Positions 1 to 9,878 of a stretch of DNA of 64,000 nucleotides are shown in pieces. The notes below the pieces were generated by a model. That model had not been told where the DNA came from. It saw nothing but the letters and a program-made list of their open reading frames with translations, and ran no database searches. Source of the stretch: DASTPP01 sp035762175. Lineage in GTDB: Bacteria > Myxococcota_A > Polyangia > Polyangiales > Polyangiaceae. The stretch is from the NCBI GenBank assembly GCA_035762175.1, contig DASTPP010000336.1, forward strand, positions 1 through 64,000, in the 5' to 3' direction. Each line of letters starts with the position of its first letter. Within the stretch, counting starts at the first letter, position 1. Made by a program: the position numbers and the translations under genes.

Positions 1-3000
1 GCTCGTTCGGCATCGGCGGCACCAACGTGCACGTGGTGATCGAAGAGGCGCCGGCGGTCGAGGCCGCGCCGAGCGCCCGGCCGGCGCAGCTCTTGGTGCT
101 CTCGGCCAAGAGCGCCGACGCGCTCGAGGCGGCCACGGCCAGGCTCTCGGCGCACCTCGCCAAGAGCCCCGACGCGTGCCTCGCCGACGTCGCCTACACG
201 TTGCAGGTCGGGCGCAAGACGCTGCCGCACCGCCGCGCGCTGGTGGCCCGCGACGCGCGTGACGCGGCCAAGGCGCTCGGGGCGCGCGACCCCTCGCGCT
301 TGCTCGCCCAGACGGCCGAAACGGCCCGTGACGTGGCCTTCCTGTTCTCGGGGCAGGGCTCGCAGCACCCCGGCATGGGCCGCGGCCTCTACGAGCACGA
401 GCCGACCTTCCGGGCCTGGGTCGATCGGGGCGCCAAGGGTCTGCCCTTCGACCTGCTCGGCGCCCTCTACGGCGAGGGCGACCCGGCCGAGCGCGCCTCG
501 CGCCTGCGCCGCACCGCCCTCGCACAGCCCGCGCTCTTCGTCGTCGAGTACGCGCTCGCGCAGCTCTGGCTCGAGCGAGGCCTGCGGCCCGCGGCGATGC
601 TCGGCCACAGCGTGGGCGAGTACGTCGCGGCGACGCTCGCCGGCGTGATGACCTACGACGAGGCGCTCGCGCTCGTCGCCGCCCGCGGCCGCATCGTCGA
701 CGCGCTGCCGCCGGGCTCGATGCTGAGCGTCTCGATGCCCGAAGACGAGCTCGTGCCGCTGCTCGGCCCCTCGCTCTCGATCGCCGCGGTGAACGGCCCG
801 GGCATGTGCGTGGTCTCGGGACCCTCGGTCGCGATCGATACCTTCACGGTGGCGCTCGCCGCGCGCGGCGTCGCCTCGCGCCGGCTGCAGACCTCGCACG
901 CCTTCCACTCGGCCATGATGGAGGGCGGGCTCGACGCCTTCCGCGTCGAGCTGAAGAAGGTGCGCCTCTCGCCGCCCGAGACGCCCTTCGTCTCGAACGT
1001 GACCGGCGCGTGGGTAAACCCCGAGGAGGCGACCGACCCCGAGTACTGGGTGCGGCACCTGCGGGGCACGGTGCGCTTCGGCAAGGGCCTCGAGACGCTG
1101 CGCGCGTCGGGCGACCCCATCTTGATCGAGGTGGGCCCCGGCACCGCGCTGACCACGTTGGCGCGCGCGGGCGCGCCCAAGGGCTCGGCGCCGTCGATCG
1201 CGTCGATGCGCCACCCGGACCAAGACGCGGGCGACGTCGAGACCTTCCTCGGCGCGGTCGGGCGGGCCTGGCTCGCCGGCGCGTCGCCCTCGTGGGCGGG
1301 GCTGCACGGCGGTGAGAAGCGGCGCCGGGTGCCGCTGCCGACCTACCCCTTCCAGCGCAAGGCGGTGTGGCCGAAGCTCCGCGGCGGCACGGCCCGCGGC
1401 GCCGAGAGGCCCGCGGCCAGCGCCGGCCAGCGGGTCGACGACGTGGGCGCGTGGTTCTATTCGCCCGCCTGGCGCCACGCGCCCGACCCGCCCCCGATCG
1501 ACCGAGAGAAGGCGCCCAAGCGCTGGCTCGTGCTCGCCGACCGATCGGGGCTCGGCGGCCGCGTGGCCGCGCGGCTGCGCGAGCTCGAGGGCGCCGAGGT
1601 GCAGGTGATCGAAGCGGGGGAGGGGCCCACGACGCGCGCCGGGCACGAGTCGCTCGTCGCGTCGGCCGCGCCCGAGCACGTCGTCGATCTGCGCGGCGTC
1701 GACCCCTCGCGCGACGATACGTCGGCCTTCTACGATCTGCTCTTTCTGGGGCAGGCCCTCGCGTCGCTCGAGTCGCCCGCGCGGCTCACGGTGGTCGCGA
1801 CCGGCTCGCAGCGGCTCTCCGACGAGGCGCTCGACCCGGGCAAGGCGGCCGCGATGGCGGCGGCGACGGTGCTCGGCCAAGAGGTGCCGCAGCTCACCTG
1901 CCGCCACGTCGACGTGCCCGCCAAGCTGCGCTCGATCGATCTCCTCGTGGCCGAGCTCTTCGCCGCCGACGCCACGACGCGCGTCGCGCTGCGGGGCAAG
2001 CGCTGGGTCGAGTCGCTCGAGCCGCGCCCGATCGCCGCCGCGGCGAAGACGGCAACGAGGCTGCGCCGCGGCGGCGTCTACCTCGTCACCGGCGGCCTGG
2101 GCCGCGTGGGCATGACGCTCTGCGAGGCTCTGGCCCGAGGCTACGGTGCCCGCCTCGTCTTGATGGGGCGCTCGCCCCTCGTCGAGAGCGACGAGCGGGT
2201 CGCGCGGCTCGAGGCGCTCGGGGCCGAGGTGGCGTACGTCGCGGGGGACGTCGCCGACCCGGCGGCGGCTCGGGCGGCGGTGCGCGCGGCGGTCGAGCGC
2301 TTCGGCGCCCTGCACGGCGTCATTCATGCGGCCGGCGTGCCCAGCACCGACCTCACTCTGAGCACGCTCGCCGAGCTGACGGAGGGGGCCTGCGAGGAGC
2401 AGTTCCGGGCGAAGGCGCGGGGGGCTCGCGCCCTCGCCGCGGCGCTCGAAGGGCACTCGCCCGACTTCGTCGTGGCGATGTCGTCGCTCGCGACGGTGCT
2501 CGGCGGCCTGGGCTTTGCCGCGTACGCGGCGGCGAACGCGTACCTTGATGCGTTCGCCCGCTCGGAAGGGGGGCCCTGGCTCTCGATCGGCTGGGACGCC
2601 TGGCGGGACGAGCAGGCGGGGGCCGACGCGGCCTCGTTCGGCGCCGAGCTCGCGCGCCTGGCGATCGCTCCCGCCGAGGGCGTCGAGGCGTTCGAGCGCC
2701 TGCTCGGCGCGCCGCCGGCCGACGCGGTGCTGATCTCGACCGCCGACCTCGGGGCGCGCGTCGCGAAGTGGGTCCATCGCGTCGGCGCCGAGGCCCCGCG
2801 GGCGGCGGCGACGGGCGCGACGGCGTCGCGGCCCGAGCTGACGACGCCCTACGTGGCGCCTTCGGGCGAGGTCGAAGAGGCGATCGCCCAGATCTGGCGC
2901 GAGCTCTTGGGCTTCGAGCAGGTCGGCGTGCACGACGACTTCATGGAGCTCGGGGGCCACTCGCTCATCGCGACGCAGGTGGTCTCGCGGGTGCGCAAGA

Positions 3001-3176
3001 CGTTTCAGATCGACGTGCCGATGCGCGCCTTTCTCGAGGCGCCCACCGTGGCCAAGTTCACCGACGTCGTCACGCGGGCGCGCGCGGCCGAGGCCGCGCC
3101 CGACCAGCTCGACGACCTGCTCGCGCGCCTCGAGGGCCTGTCCGAGGCCGAGGCCGCCGAGCTCTTGAGCGCCTGA
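1..3176 (+). CDS. Type I polyketide synthase module, 3' part (KS tail-AT-KR-ACP)
   Basis: The gene is open at the left edge. The first codons (from base 3) read SFGIGGTNVHVVIEEAP, the C-terminal end of a ketosynthase, so the KS and the true start lie outside. Numbering from the GTG at 27, the acyltransferase begins near residue 103 (FSGQGSQ) and has the active-site GHSVGEY at about 192 and HAFH at about 291, the signature usually linked to malonyl-CoA. A ketoreductase follows (TGGLGRVG near 687, with the SSLATVLG and YAAANAY catalytic region). It lacks the LDD motif of B-type KRs. The ACP has GGHSL near 975. There is no DH or ER, so this module should leave a beta-hydroxy group. The acidic tail (LEGLSEAEAAELL) resembles tails of PKS proteins that hand over to an NRPS, which begins 24 bp downstream. 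Assigned with high confidence; stereochemistry is not. Confidence 0.95.
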   Translation, partial: SFGIGGTNVHVVIEEAPAVEAAPSARPAQLLVLSAKSADALEAATARLSAHLAKSPDACLADVAYTLQVGRKTLPHRRALVARDARDAAKALGARDPSRLLAQTAETARDVAFLFSGQGSQHPGMGRGLYEHEPTFRAWVDRGAKGLPFDLLGALYGEGDPAERASRLRRTALAQPALFVVEYALAQLWLERGLRPAAMLGHSVGEYVAATLAGVMTYDEALALVAARGRIVDALPPGSMLSVSMPEDELVPLLGPSLSIAAVNGPGMCVVSGPSVAIDTFTVALAARGVASRRLQTSHAFHSAMMEGGLDAFRVELKKVRLSPPETPFVSNVTGAWVNPEEATDPEYWVRHLRGTVRFGKGLETLRASGDPILIEVGPGTALTTLARAGAPKGSAPSIASMRHPDQDAGDVETFLGAVGRAWLAGASPSWAGLHGGEKRRRVPLPTYPFQRKAVWPKLRGGTARGAERPAASAGQRVDDVGAWFYSPAWRHAPDPPPIDREKAPKRWLVLADRSGLGGRVAARLRELEGAEVQVIEAGEGPTTRAGHESLVASAAPEHVVDLRGVDPSRDDTSAFYDLLFLGQALASLESPARLTVVATGSQRLSDEALDPGKAAAMAAATVLGQEVPQLTCRHVDVPAKLRSIDLLVAELFAADATTRVALRGKRWVESLEPRPIAAAAKTATRLRRGGVYLVTGGLGRVGMTLCEALARGYGARLVLMGRSPLVESDERVARLEALGAEVAYVAGDVADPAAARAAVRAAVERFGALHGVIHAAGVPSTDLTLSTLAELTEGACEEQFRAKARGARALAAALEGHSPDFVVAMSSLATVLGGLGFAAYAAANAYLDAFARSEGGPWLSIGWDAWRDEQAGADAASFGAELARLAIAPAEGVEAFERLLGAPPADAVLISTADLGARVAKWVHRVGAEAPRAAATGATASRPELTTPYVAPSGEVEEAIAQIWRELLGFEQVGVHDDFMELGGHSLIATQVVSRVRKTFQIDVPMRAFLEAPTVAKFTDVVTRARAAEAAPDQLDDLLARLEGLSEAEAAELLSA

Positions 3177-3199
3177 ATCGAACGAGAAGACAGAAAGCC

Positions 3200-6100
3200 A
3201 TGAGCACCAACGACTCTCGCATTCAAAACCTGTCGCCGGCCAAGCGCGCCCTCTTGATGCGCATGCTCAAGCAGGGCCAATCGACGGCCGAGATCCCGCG
3301 CGGCCAGCGCGGGCCGGGCGACGAGGCGCCGCTCTCGTTCGCGCAGCAGCGCCTGTGGTTCATGGACCAGATGAACCCGGGCAACAATTTTTACAACATA
3401 CCCTTCGCCGTGCGCATCAAGGGCGCGCTCGACGCGGGCGCGCTCGAGCGCACGCTCGGCGAGATCGTGCGCCGGCACGAGGCCCTGCGCACCACCTTCC
3501 GGCTCGCGGGCGGCTCGCCCCGGCAGGTCGTGCACGAGTACGAGCCCTACGCGCTGCCGCGCATCGACCTGTCGACGCTCGCGCCCGAAGACCGCGAGCG
3601 GCAGCTCGCGCTCTTGCGCGGCGAGGGCGACCGGCCCTTCGACCTCGGCGCCGGCCCCGTGCTGCGGGCGGCGCTCGTCAAGTGCGCGCCCGACGAGCAC
3701 CGGCTCTTCATCACGATGCACCACATCGCCAGCGACGGCTGGTCGGTGGCGGTGCTGATCCGAGAGCTCTCGGCCCTCTACCGGGCCTACGCCTCGGGCG
3801 GGCCGTCGCCCCTGCCCGAGCTCTCGATTCAGTACGCCGACTTCGCCGCCTGGCAGCGCTCGGCGATCGAGGGCGAGGCGCTGCAGAAGCAGCTCGCCTA
3901 CTGGAAGGCCCGCCTCGCCTCGGCCCCGGCCCTCGACCTGCCCTCGGACCGCTCGCGCGCGGCGCGCAAGACCGTCGCCGGCGCGCACCACACCTCCGTC
4001 ATCGCCCCCGCGCTCGCCGACCGGCTCAAGGCGCTGGCCAAGCGCGAGAACACCACGCTCTACGTGACCCTGCTCGCCGCGTTCAAGGTGCTGATGCACG
4101 CCTACACGCGGCAAGAAGACGTCGTCATCGGCTCGGCCATCGCCAACCGCAACCGCGCCGAGCTCGAGGAGCTCATCGGCTTCTTCGTCAACACGCTGGT
4201 CTTGCGCACCGACCTGTCGGGCGCGCCGGCCTTCACCGAGCTGATGGCCCGCGTGCGCGAGACCGTGCTCGAGGCTGACGCGAATCAAGACGTGCCCTTC
4301 GAGAAGCTCGTCGAAGAGCTGCAGCCGAAGCGCCAGTCGCTGCTCAACCCGCTCTTCCAGGTGATGTTCGTGCTGCAGAACATACCCTTCCCGAAGCTCG
4401 ACCTGCCCGGCGTCAGCTTCGAGGCCGAGGTGATTACCACCGACACCTCGAAGTTCGACCTGTACCTGGCGATCGAAGACCACCCCCACGGCCTCGTCGC
4501 CGTCTGGGAATACAGCACCGAGCTCTTCGACGCCCCCACGGTCGAGCGCATGGCCCGGCATTACAACGCCCTGCTCGAGGCCGTCGCCGCGGCGCCCGGC
4601 GAGAGCATCGCGTCGCTCTCGATCGCGACGCCCGACGAGCGCGAGCGCGCCCTCGTCGCGTGGAACCGCACCCGCACCGACTACGAACGCGCCGCGACCG
4701 TGCCCGAAGTCTTCGCGCAGCGCGCGGCCGAGCGGCCCGACGCCACGGCGCTCGTCTACGGCGGCCGAACGCTCACCTACCGCGAACTCGACGAGCGCTC
4801 GAGCCGCCTCGCCCACCACCTCGCCGCGCGCGGCGTCGGGCCCGGCGCCCTGGTCGCGCTCTGCATGGAGCGCGGGGCCGAGCTCGTCGTCACCACGCTC
4901 GCCGTCTTGAAGGCGGGCGCGGCCTACCTGCCCCTCGACCCGACCTACCCGGGCGAGCGCCTCGCGTTCATGCTCGCCGACAGCAAGGCCGCGGCCCTCG
5001 TCACCGACGGCAGCGTCGCGGCCGACTTCGCCCCCGAGGGCCTGGCGTGGGTTCGCCTCGACGAAGAGGCCGAGGCCGTCGCCGCCCGCCCGAGCTCGCC
5101 GCCGCCGCGGGTCGGCGGCCCCGAGAGCCCCGCCTCCGTCATTTACACCTCGGGCTCGACCGGCACGCCCAAGGGCATCGTCATACCGCAGCGCGCGATC
5201 ACGCGCCTCGTGCGGGGCACGAACTACGTTCAGCTCACGCCCGATCACCGCATCGCCCAGGCCTCGAACGCCTCGTTCGACGCGGCGACCTTCGAGATCT
5301 GGGGCGCGCTCTTGAACGGCGCCGTGCTCGTCGGGGTCGACCGCGACACCGCCCTCTCGCCCCGGGCGCTGGTCAGGTTCTTGCGCGAGCAGCGGGTCAG
5401 CACCCTCTTTCTCACCACCGCGCTCTTCAACCAGATCGTGCGCGAAGACCCGGCCGCCTTCCGCACGCTGCGCGAGGTGCTCTTCGGCGGCGAGGCCGTC
5501 GACCCCGAGCTCGTGCGCCGGGCGCTGCCCGAGGGGCCAAAGCGCCTCTTGCACGTCTACGGCCCGACCGAGGTCACGACCTTCTCGACCTGGTACGAGG
5601 TGAAAGACGTGCCCCCCGACGCCGCCACCGTGCCCATCGGCGGCCCGCTCGCCAACGCCCAGCTCTACGTGCTCGACGCCCGCCTGCGGCCCGTGCCCGT
5701 GGGCGCGCCCGGCGAGCTCTACGTGGGCGGCGACGGCATGGCGCTCGGCTACCTCGACCGGCCCGAGCTGACGCGCGAGCGCTTCGTGCCCAACCCCTTC
5801 GACGAGGCGGCGAGCCCGCGCCTTTACAAGACCGGCGACCTCGTGCGCTACCGCGACGACGGCATGCTCGAGTTCCTCGGCCGGGTCGACCACCAGGTAA
5901 AGTACCGCGGGTTTCGCATCGAGCTCGGCGAGATCGAAGAGGCGATGGTGCGCCACCCGCTGGTGCAAGACGCCGCCGTGCTCTTGCGCGAAGACGCCCC
6001 GGGCGAAAAGCGCCTCGTCGGCTACCTCACGGCGAAGCCCGTCGAAGACGACGCGGGCGGGGGCGACCCCGCGGGCGAGCACGTCGGCCTCTGGCACAAG

Positions 6101-8515
6101 CTCTACCAAGACCTCTACCAGGGCCCGGCGCCGTCCGACGATCACGCTTTCAACACCGTCGGCTGGAACAGCAGCTACACCGGGCGGCCCATCCCCGATG
6201 GTGAGATGAAAGAGTGGCAAGACGACACCGTCGGCCGCATCGCCGCGCTCAAGCCGCGGCGCGTGCTCGAGATCGGCTACGGCACGGGCCTTCTGCTCTT
6301 CAAGCTCGCCCCCAAGGCCGAACGGTACGTCGGCACCGACTTCTCGGGCGCCGCGCTCGACTACGTGCGCGCGCACCTCGGGGGCCTCGCCGACAAGGTC
6401 GAGCTGCGCCAGGGGCCGGCCGACGAGCTCGGCGATCTCGCGGGCGCCGGCTTCGACACCGTCATCATCAACTCGGTGATTCAATACTTTCCGAGCGTGG
6501 GGTATTTGCTCAAGGTCATCGACGCCGCCGTCGCGGCGCTCGCCCCGGGGGGCCGCCTCTTCTTGGGCGATCTGCGCAGCTACCCGATGCTCGAGACCTA
6601 CCACGCGGCCGTCGAGCTCTCGAAGGCCGAGCCCTCGCTGCCCTCGGCCGAGCTCGCCCGCCGCATTCGCATGCAGCTCTCGCAGGAGACCGAGCTCGCC
6701 CTCTCGCCCGACCTCTTCCGCGCGCTGCGCTCGCGCCACCCGCAGATCGAGCGCATCGAGGTCGCGCCCAAGCGGGGCCGCGGCGTCAACGAGCTCACCC
6801 AGTTTCGCTATCAGGTTATCGTGCACCTCGCCGGGGGGGGGCCGCCCGCGCCGCCGGTCGCCGCCTGGTACGACTGGAAGGCCGACGCCGGCGATCTCGA
6901 CCGCCTCGCCCGCCGCCTCGAGGGCGCGACGGGCCCGGTCGGCTTCGCGCGCGTGCCCAACGCGCGGGTGCTCGCCGAGGCGAGCGCGCTCGAGCTGCTC
7001 GGCGGCAAGCGGGCCCCGAAGACCGCCGGCGAGCTGCGCGTCGCGGGCCGCGCGCTCGCGGCCGGGGCGATGGCGCCCGACGACGTCTGGGCGCTCGGCG
7101 AGCGCCTCGGCTGGGAGGTCGACCTCGCCTGGGAGCGCCACGGCGCCGAGGGCTCGTTCGACGTCGTCTTCTGGCCGCGCGGCACGCCGAAGCCCGACAC
7201 CGAGCGCGGCCGCGACGGCTTCGCGCCCGGCCCCTTCCGCGAGTACGCGAACCGGCCGCTGCAGGGCCGCATCGCGCGCAAGGTCGCGCCGGCGGTGCGG
7301 GCCGCGCTGGCCGAGCGGCTGCCCGAGTACATGGTGCCCACGGCCTTCGTGGTGCTCGAGGCCATGCCGCTGAACCCGAACGGCAAGATCGACCGCCGCG
7401 CGCTGCCGCCGCCCGACCGGGTGCGCTCGGAGCTCGAGTCGTCGTACGTCGCGCCGCGCGACGACGTCGAGTTCAAGCTGGCCAAGATCTGGGAAGACTG
7501 CCTCAACGTGCACCCGGTCGGCGTCAAAGATGACTTCTTCGACCTCGGCGGCCACTCGATCTTGGCGGTGCGGCTGATGACGCAGATTCACGCGGCCTTT
7601 CACCAAGACGTGCCCGTCTCGGCCCTCTTCGAGGCCCGCACGATCGAGAACCTCGCCAAGCTGGTCGGCGCGAAAGAGACCGAGGCGGCCTGGTCGCCCG
7701 TCGTGCCGGTGCAGACGGGCGGGCCGAAGCCGCCCCTCTTCTTCATTCACCCGGCGGGCGGCACGGTCTTTTGCTACCTCGAGCTCGCGCGCGAGCTCGG
7801 CCCCGACCAACCCTTCTACGGGGTGCAGGCCCGCGGCCTGCAAGAGGGGCAAGAGCGCATCGAGAGCATCGGCGCGATGGTCGACCTCTACGTCGAGGCC
7901 ATCCGGGCGGTGCAGCCGCGGGGGCCCTACCTGCTCGGCGGCTGGTCGTTCGGCGGCATGCTGGCCTTCGAGATCGCCTCGCGGCTCGAGGCCACGGGCG
8001 AGCGGGTCTCGCACGTCGCGCTGCTCGACGTCGGCGCGCCGACCCACATGGGCGAGGCGCTCGCGACGCTCGACGACGCCAAGGTGCTCGTGAGCTTCGC
8101 GCGCGACGCCTACATACCCCTCGACAAGACCGAAGACGAGCTGCGGGCGCTGCAATACGAAGACCAGCTCACGTACTTCGCGGGCCAGGCGACCAAGGCC
8201 GAACGCCTGCCGCCCGGGGCGAGCATGGCGCAGCTGCGGCGCTTTCTCGACTGCGCGCGCACGAACATCGGCCTGATGCGGGCGCACACGCCGGGCACCT
8301 TCGGCGGGGCGGTGTCGCTCTTGCGCGCCGCTGAAGAGGCCGAGGGCCGCTTCGCCGACCGCGACCCCCGCCGCGGCTGGGGCCGGCACGCGACCGGCAA
8401 GCTCGACCTCTACACCGTGCCCGGCGACCACACGACGATGATGCAGCAGCCGCACGTGCGGGCCGTCGCCGAGTGCCTGGCCCGCTGCCTCGAAGGGGCG
8501 GTGAGGTCGTCGTGA
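3200..8515 (+). CDS. Nonribosomal peptide synthetase C-A-(N-methyltransferase)-PCP-TE
   Basis: This 1771-residue NRPS is a complete terminal module. The open frame extends upstream, but ATG 3200 after AGAAAG starts a typical NRPS N-terminus (LSPAKRALLMRML). Domains in order: condensation (HHIASDG, His 174-175), adenylation (YTSGSTGTPKG near 649, YGPTE, YKTGDL, GRVDHQVKYRGFRIELGEIEE split across A8), an SAM methyltransferase inserted between A8 and A9 (VLEIGYGTG at about 1022), A10 (NPNGKIDRRALP), PCP (GGHSI, Ser 1453) and thioesterase (GWSFGG, Ser 1583; GDHTTM near the end). Hand alignment of the specificity pocket gives roughly D-A-F-F-L-G-V-T-F-K, like Ile/Val-activating domains (inference). 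It should therefore add an N-methylated branched amino acid to the ketide chain and release the product by hydrolysis or cyclisation. The following P450 start overlaps its stop. Confidence 0.96.
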   Translation: MSTNDSRIQNLSPAKRALLMRMLKQGQSTAEIPRGQRGPGDEAPLSFAQQRLWFMDQMNPGNNFYNIPFAVRIKGALDAGALERTLGEIVRRHEALRTTFRLAGGSPRQVVHEYEPYALPRIDLSTLAPEDRERQLALLRGEGDRPFDLGAGPVLRAALVKCAPDEHRLFITMHHIASDGWSVAVLIRELSALYRAYASGGPSPLPELSIQYADFAAWQRSAIEGEALQKQLAYWKARLASAPALDLPSDRSRAARKTVAGAHHTSVIAPALADRLKALAKRENTTLYVTLLAAFKVLMHAYTRQEDVVIGSAIANRNRAELEELIGFFVNTLVLRTDLSGAPAFTELMARVRETVLEADANQDVPFEKLVEELQPKRQSLLNPLFQVMFVLQNIPFPKLDLPGVSFEAEVITTDTSKFDLYLAIEDHPHGLVAVWEYSTELFDAPTVERMARHYNALLEAVAAAPGESIASLSIATPDERERALVAWNRTRTDYERAATVPEVFAQRAAERPDATALVYGGRTLTYRELDERSSRLAHHLAARGVGPGALVALCMERGAELVVTTLAVLKAGAAYLPLDPTYPGERLAFMLADSKAAALVTDGSVAADFAPEGLAWVRLDEEAEAVAARPSSPPPRVGGPESPASVIYTSGSTGTPKGIVIPQRAITRLVRGTNYVQLTPDHRIAQASNASFDAATFEIWGALLNGAVLVGVDRDTALSPRALVRFLREQRVSTLFLTTALFNQIVREDPAAFRTLREVLFGGEAVDPELVRRALPEGPKRLLHVYGPTEVTTFSTWYEVKDVPPDAATVPIGGPLANAQLYVLDARLRPVPVGAPGELYVGGDGMALGYLDRPELTRERFVPNPFDEAASPRLYKTGDLVRYRDDGMLEFLGRVDHQVKYRGFRIELGEIEEAMVRHPLVQDAAVLLREDAPGEKRLVGYLTAKPVEDDAGGGDPAGEHVGLWHKLYQDLYQGPAPSDDHAFNTVGWNSSYTGRPIPDGEMKEWQDDTVGRIAALKPRRVLEIGYGTGLLLFKLAPKAERYVGTDFSGAALDYVRAHLGGLADKVELRQGPADELGDLAGAGFDTVIINSVIQYFPSVGYLLKVIDAAVAALAPGGRLFLGDLRSYPMLETYHAAVELSKAEPSLPSAELARRIRMQLSQETELALSPDLFRALRSRHPQIERIEVAPKRGRGVNELTQFRYQVIVHLAGGGPPAPPVAAWYDWKADAGDLDRLARRLEGATGPVGFARVPNARVLAEASALELLGGKRAPKTAGELRVAGRALAAGAMAPDDVWALGERLGWEVDLAWERHGAEGSFDVVFWPRGTPKPDTERGRDGFAPGPFREYANRPLQGRIARKVAPAVRAALAERLPEYMVPTAFVVLEAMPLNPNGKIDRRALPPPDRVRSELESSYVAPRDDVEFKLAKIWEDCLNVHPVGVKDDFFDLGGHSILAVRLMTQIHAAFHQDVPVSALFEARTIENLAKLVGAKETEAAWSPVVPVQTGGPKPPLFFIHPAGGTVFCYLELARELGPDQPFYGVQARGLQEGQERIESIGAMVDLYVEAIRAVQPRGPYLLGGWSFGGMLAFEIASRLEATGERVSHVALLDVGAPTHMGEALATLDDAKVLVSFARDAYIPLDKTEDELRALQYEDQLTYFAGQATKAERLPPGASMAQLRRFLDCARTNIGLMRAHTPGTFGGAVSLLRAAEEAEGRFADRDPRRGWGRHATGKLDLYTVPGDHTTMMQQPHVRAVAECLARCLEGAVRSS

Positions 8516-9867
8516 GCGCGGGCACGGCCGTCGCCGCGGCGGGCGCAGAAGGGCTGCCGCCCGGGCCGAAGATCGGGCTCTTCAACATCCGGTCGTACGT
8601 CAAAGACGCCCCGAAGTTCTTCGAAGGCTGCCGCGCGAAGTACGGCGACACGTTCACGCTCAGCCTGCCGCTGGGCAAGCTGGTGCTCACCGGCTCGCCC
8701 GAGGGCGTGCGGCAGATCTACGCGGCCGAGGCCTCGGGCCTCGACGTCTTCGCGCCCGAGTTCTTCTCGCCCTTCTTGAACGAGACCTCGCTGCCGGTGC
8801 TCGGCGGGGCGCGGCACCAGCGCCAGCGCAAGCTCTTGTCGCCGCCCTTTCATGGCGCGCGCATGAAGGCCTACGGCCGGGTGATGCAAGACATCACGCT
8901 CGAGCGGGTCCGGGCGTGGGCGCCGGGCTCGGTCGTCGATCTGACCGAGCTCGGGCACGCGGTCTCGCTCGAGGTCATCATTCGCACCATCTTCGGCGTC
9001 GCCGAGGCCGACCGCACCGCCCGGTTCGTCGCGGCGGTGACCGAGTACACGCGGGCGATGCGGCCCGTGCTCATCTTCTTTCCGCCCTCGCGGCGCGGCT
9101 TCGGCGGCCTCGGCCCCTGGGCCAAGTACCTCCGCGCCAAGGCCGCGATCGAGGCGCTGATCGACGAGCAGGTCGGGCGCTACCGCCGGGACCGGGGGCG
9201 CGACGCCGACTCGGTCTTGCGGCTCTTGCTCGACGCCCGCGACGAAGACGGCCAGCCGATGACCGACCGGCAGGTGCGCGACGAGATGCTCACGCTGCTC
9301 TTCGGCGGGCAAGAGACCACGGCCATCTCGATGGCCTGGGTCTTCCATCGCCTCGGCCGCCACCCGGCCGTCCTCGAGCGGCTGCGCGCCGAGGTGCGGG
9401 CCCTCGGCGAGCTGCCCGAGCCCTCGGCGCTCGCCTCGCTGCCCTACCTCGAGGCGGTCTGCAACGAGGCGCTGCGCCTGTACCCGGTGGCGAGCAACGT
9501 CGCCCGCAAGCTGACGCGGCCGCTCGAGCTCTGCGGCCACGAGGTGCCCGCCGGGGCCGGCGTCGGGGCCTGCGTCTCGCTCGTGCACACCAACGCCCGC
9601 CTCTACCCCGAGCCGCACGAGTTCCGGCCCGAGCGCTTTCTCGAGAAGAAGTTCGGGCCCCACGAGTTCATGCCCTTCGGCGGCGGCGTCCGGCGTTGCA
9701 TCGGCGCCGCGTTCGCGTCGTACGAGATGAAGATCGTGGTCGGCACCGTGGTGGCGCGCTGCGAGCTCGCGGGCGCGGGCGGGCCGCCCATACCCCAGGT
9801 GCAGCAGAGCTTCGTGCTCGGGCCACGCGACGCGGTGCGCCTGCGCTACGACGGGCCCGCGTCCTGA
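8512..9867 (+). CDS. Cytochrome P450
   Basis: A 451-residue P450 presumed to hydroxylate or otherwise oxidise the PKS-NRPS product or an intermediate. Visible motifs: I-helix oxygen-binding segment GGQETT, the ExxR motif in NEALRLYP, and the heme loop FGGGVRRCIG with the thiolate Cys at residue 396. The GTG start at 8512 overlaps the NRPS stop (GTGA) and has GAGG just upstream, so translation is probably coupled; an in-frame upstream ATG at 8473 would extend into the NRPS and is less likely. The N-terminus (LPPGPKIGLFNIRSYVKDAP) has no membrane anchor and resembles soluble bacterial CYP families. The substrate is not predictable from sequence. Confidence 0.96.
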   Translation: MSAGTAVAAAGAEGLPPGPKIGLFNIRSYVKDAPKFFEGCRAKYGDTFTLSLPLGKLVLTGSPEGVRQIYAAEASGLDVFAPEFFSPFLNETSLPVLGGARHQRQRKLLSPPFHGARMKAYGRVMQDITLERVRAWAPGSVVDLTELGHAVSLEVIIRTIFGVAEADRTARFVAAVTEYTRAMRPVLIFFPPSRRGFGGLGPWAKYLRAKAAIEALIDEQVGRYRRDRGRDADSVLRLLLDARDEDGQPMTDRQVRDEMLTLLFGGQETTAISMAWVFHRLGRHPAVLERLRAEVRALGELPEPSALASLPYLEAVCNEALRLYPVASNVARKLTRPLELCGHEVPAGAGVGACVSLVHTNARLYPEPHEFRPERFLEKKFGPHEFMPFGGGVRRCIGAAFASYEMKIVVGTVVARCELAGAGGPPIPQVQQSFVLGPRDAVRLRYDGPAS

Positions 9868-9878
9868 GAGAGGCTGTC

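Noticed and set aside
3005..8455. A 1816-residue minus-strand open frame antisense to the NRPS gene
   Set aside because: Its translation is Arg/Leu/Val/Ala-rich with no domain or start signal. Such long shadow frames arise at third-position-GC-rich codons; the plus strand has full NRPS motifs.
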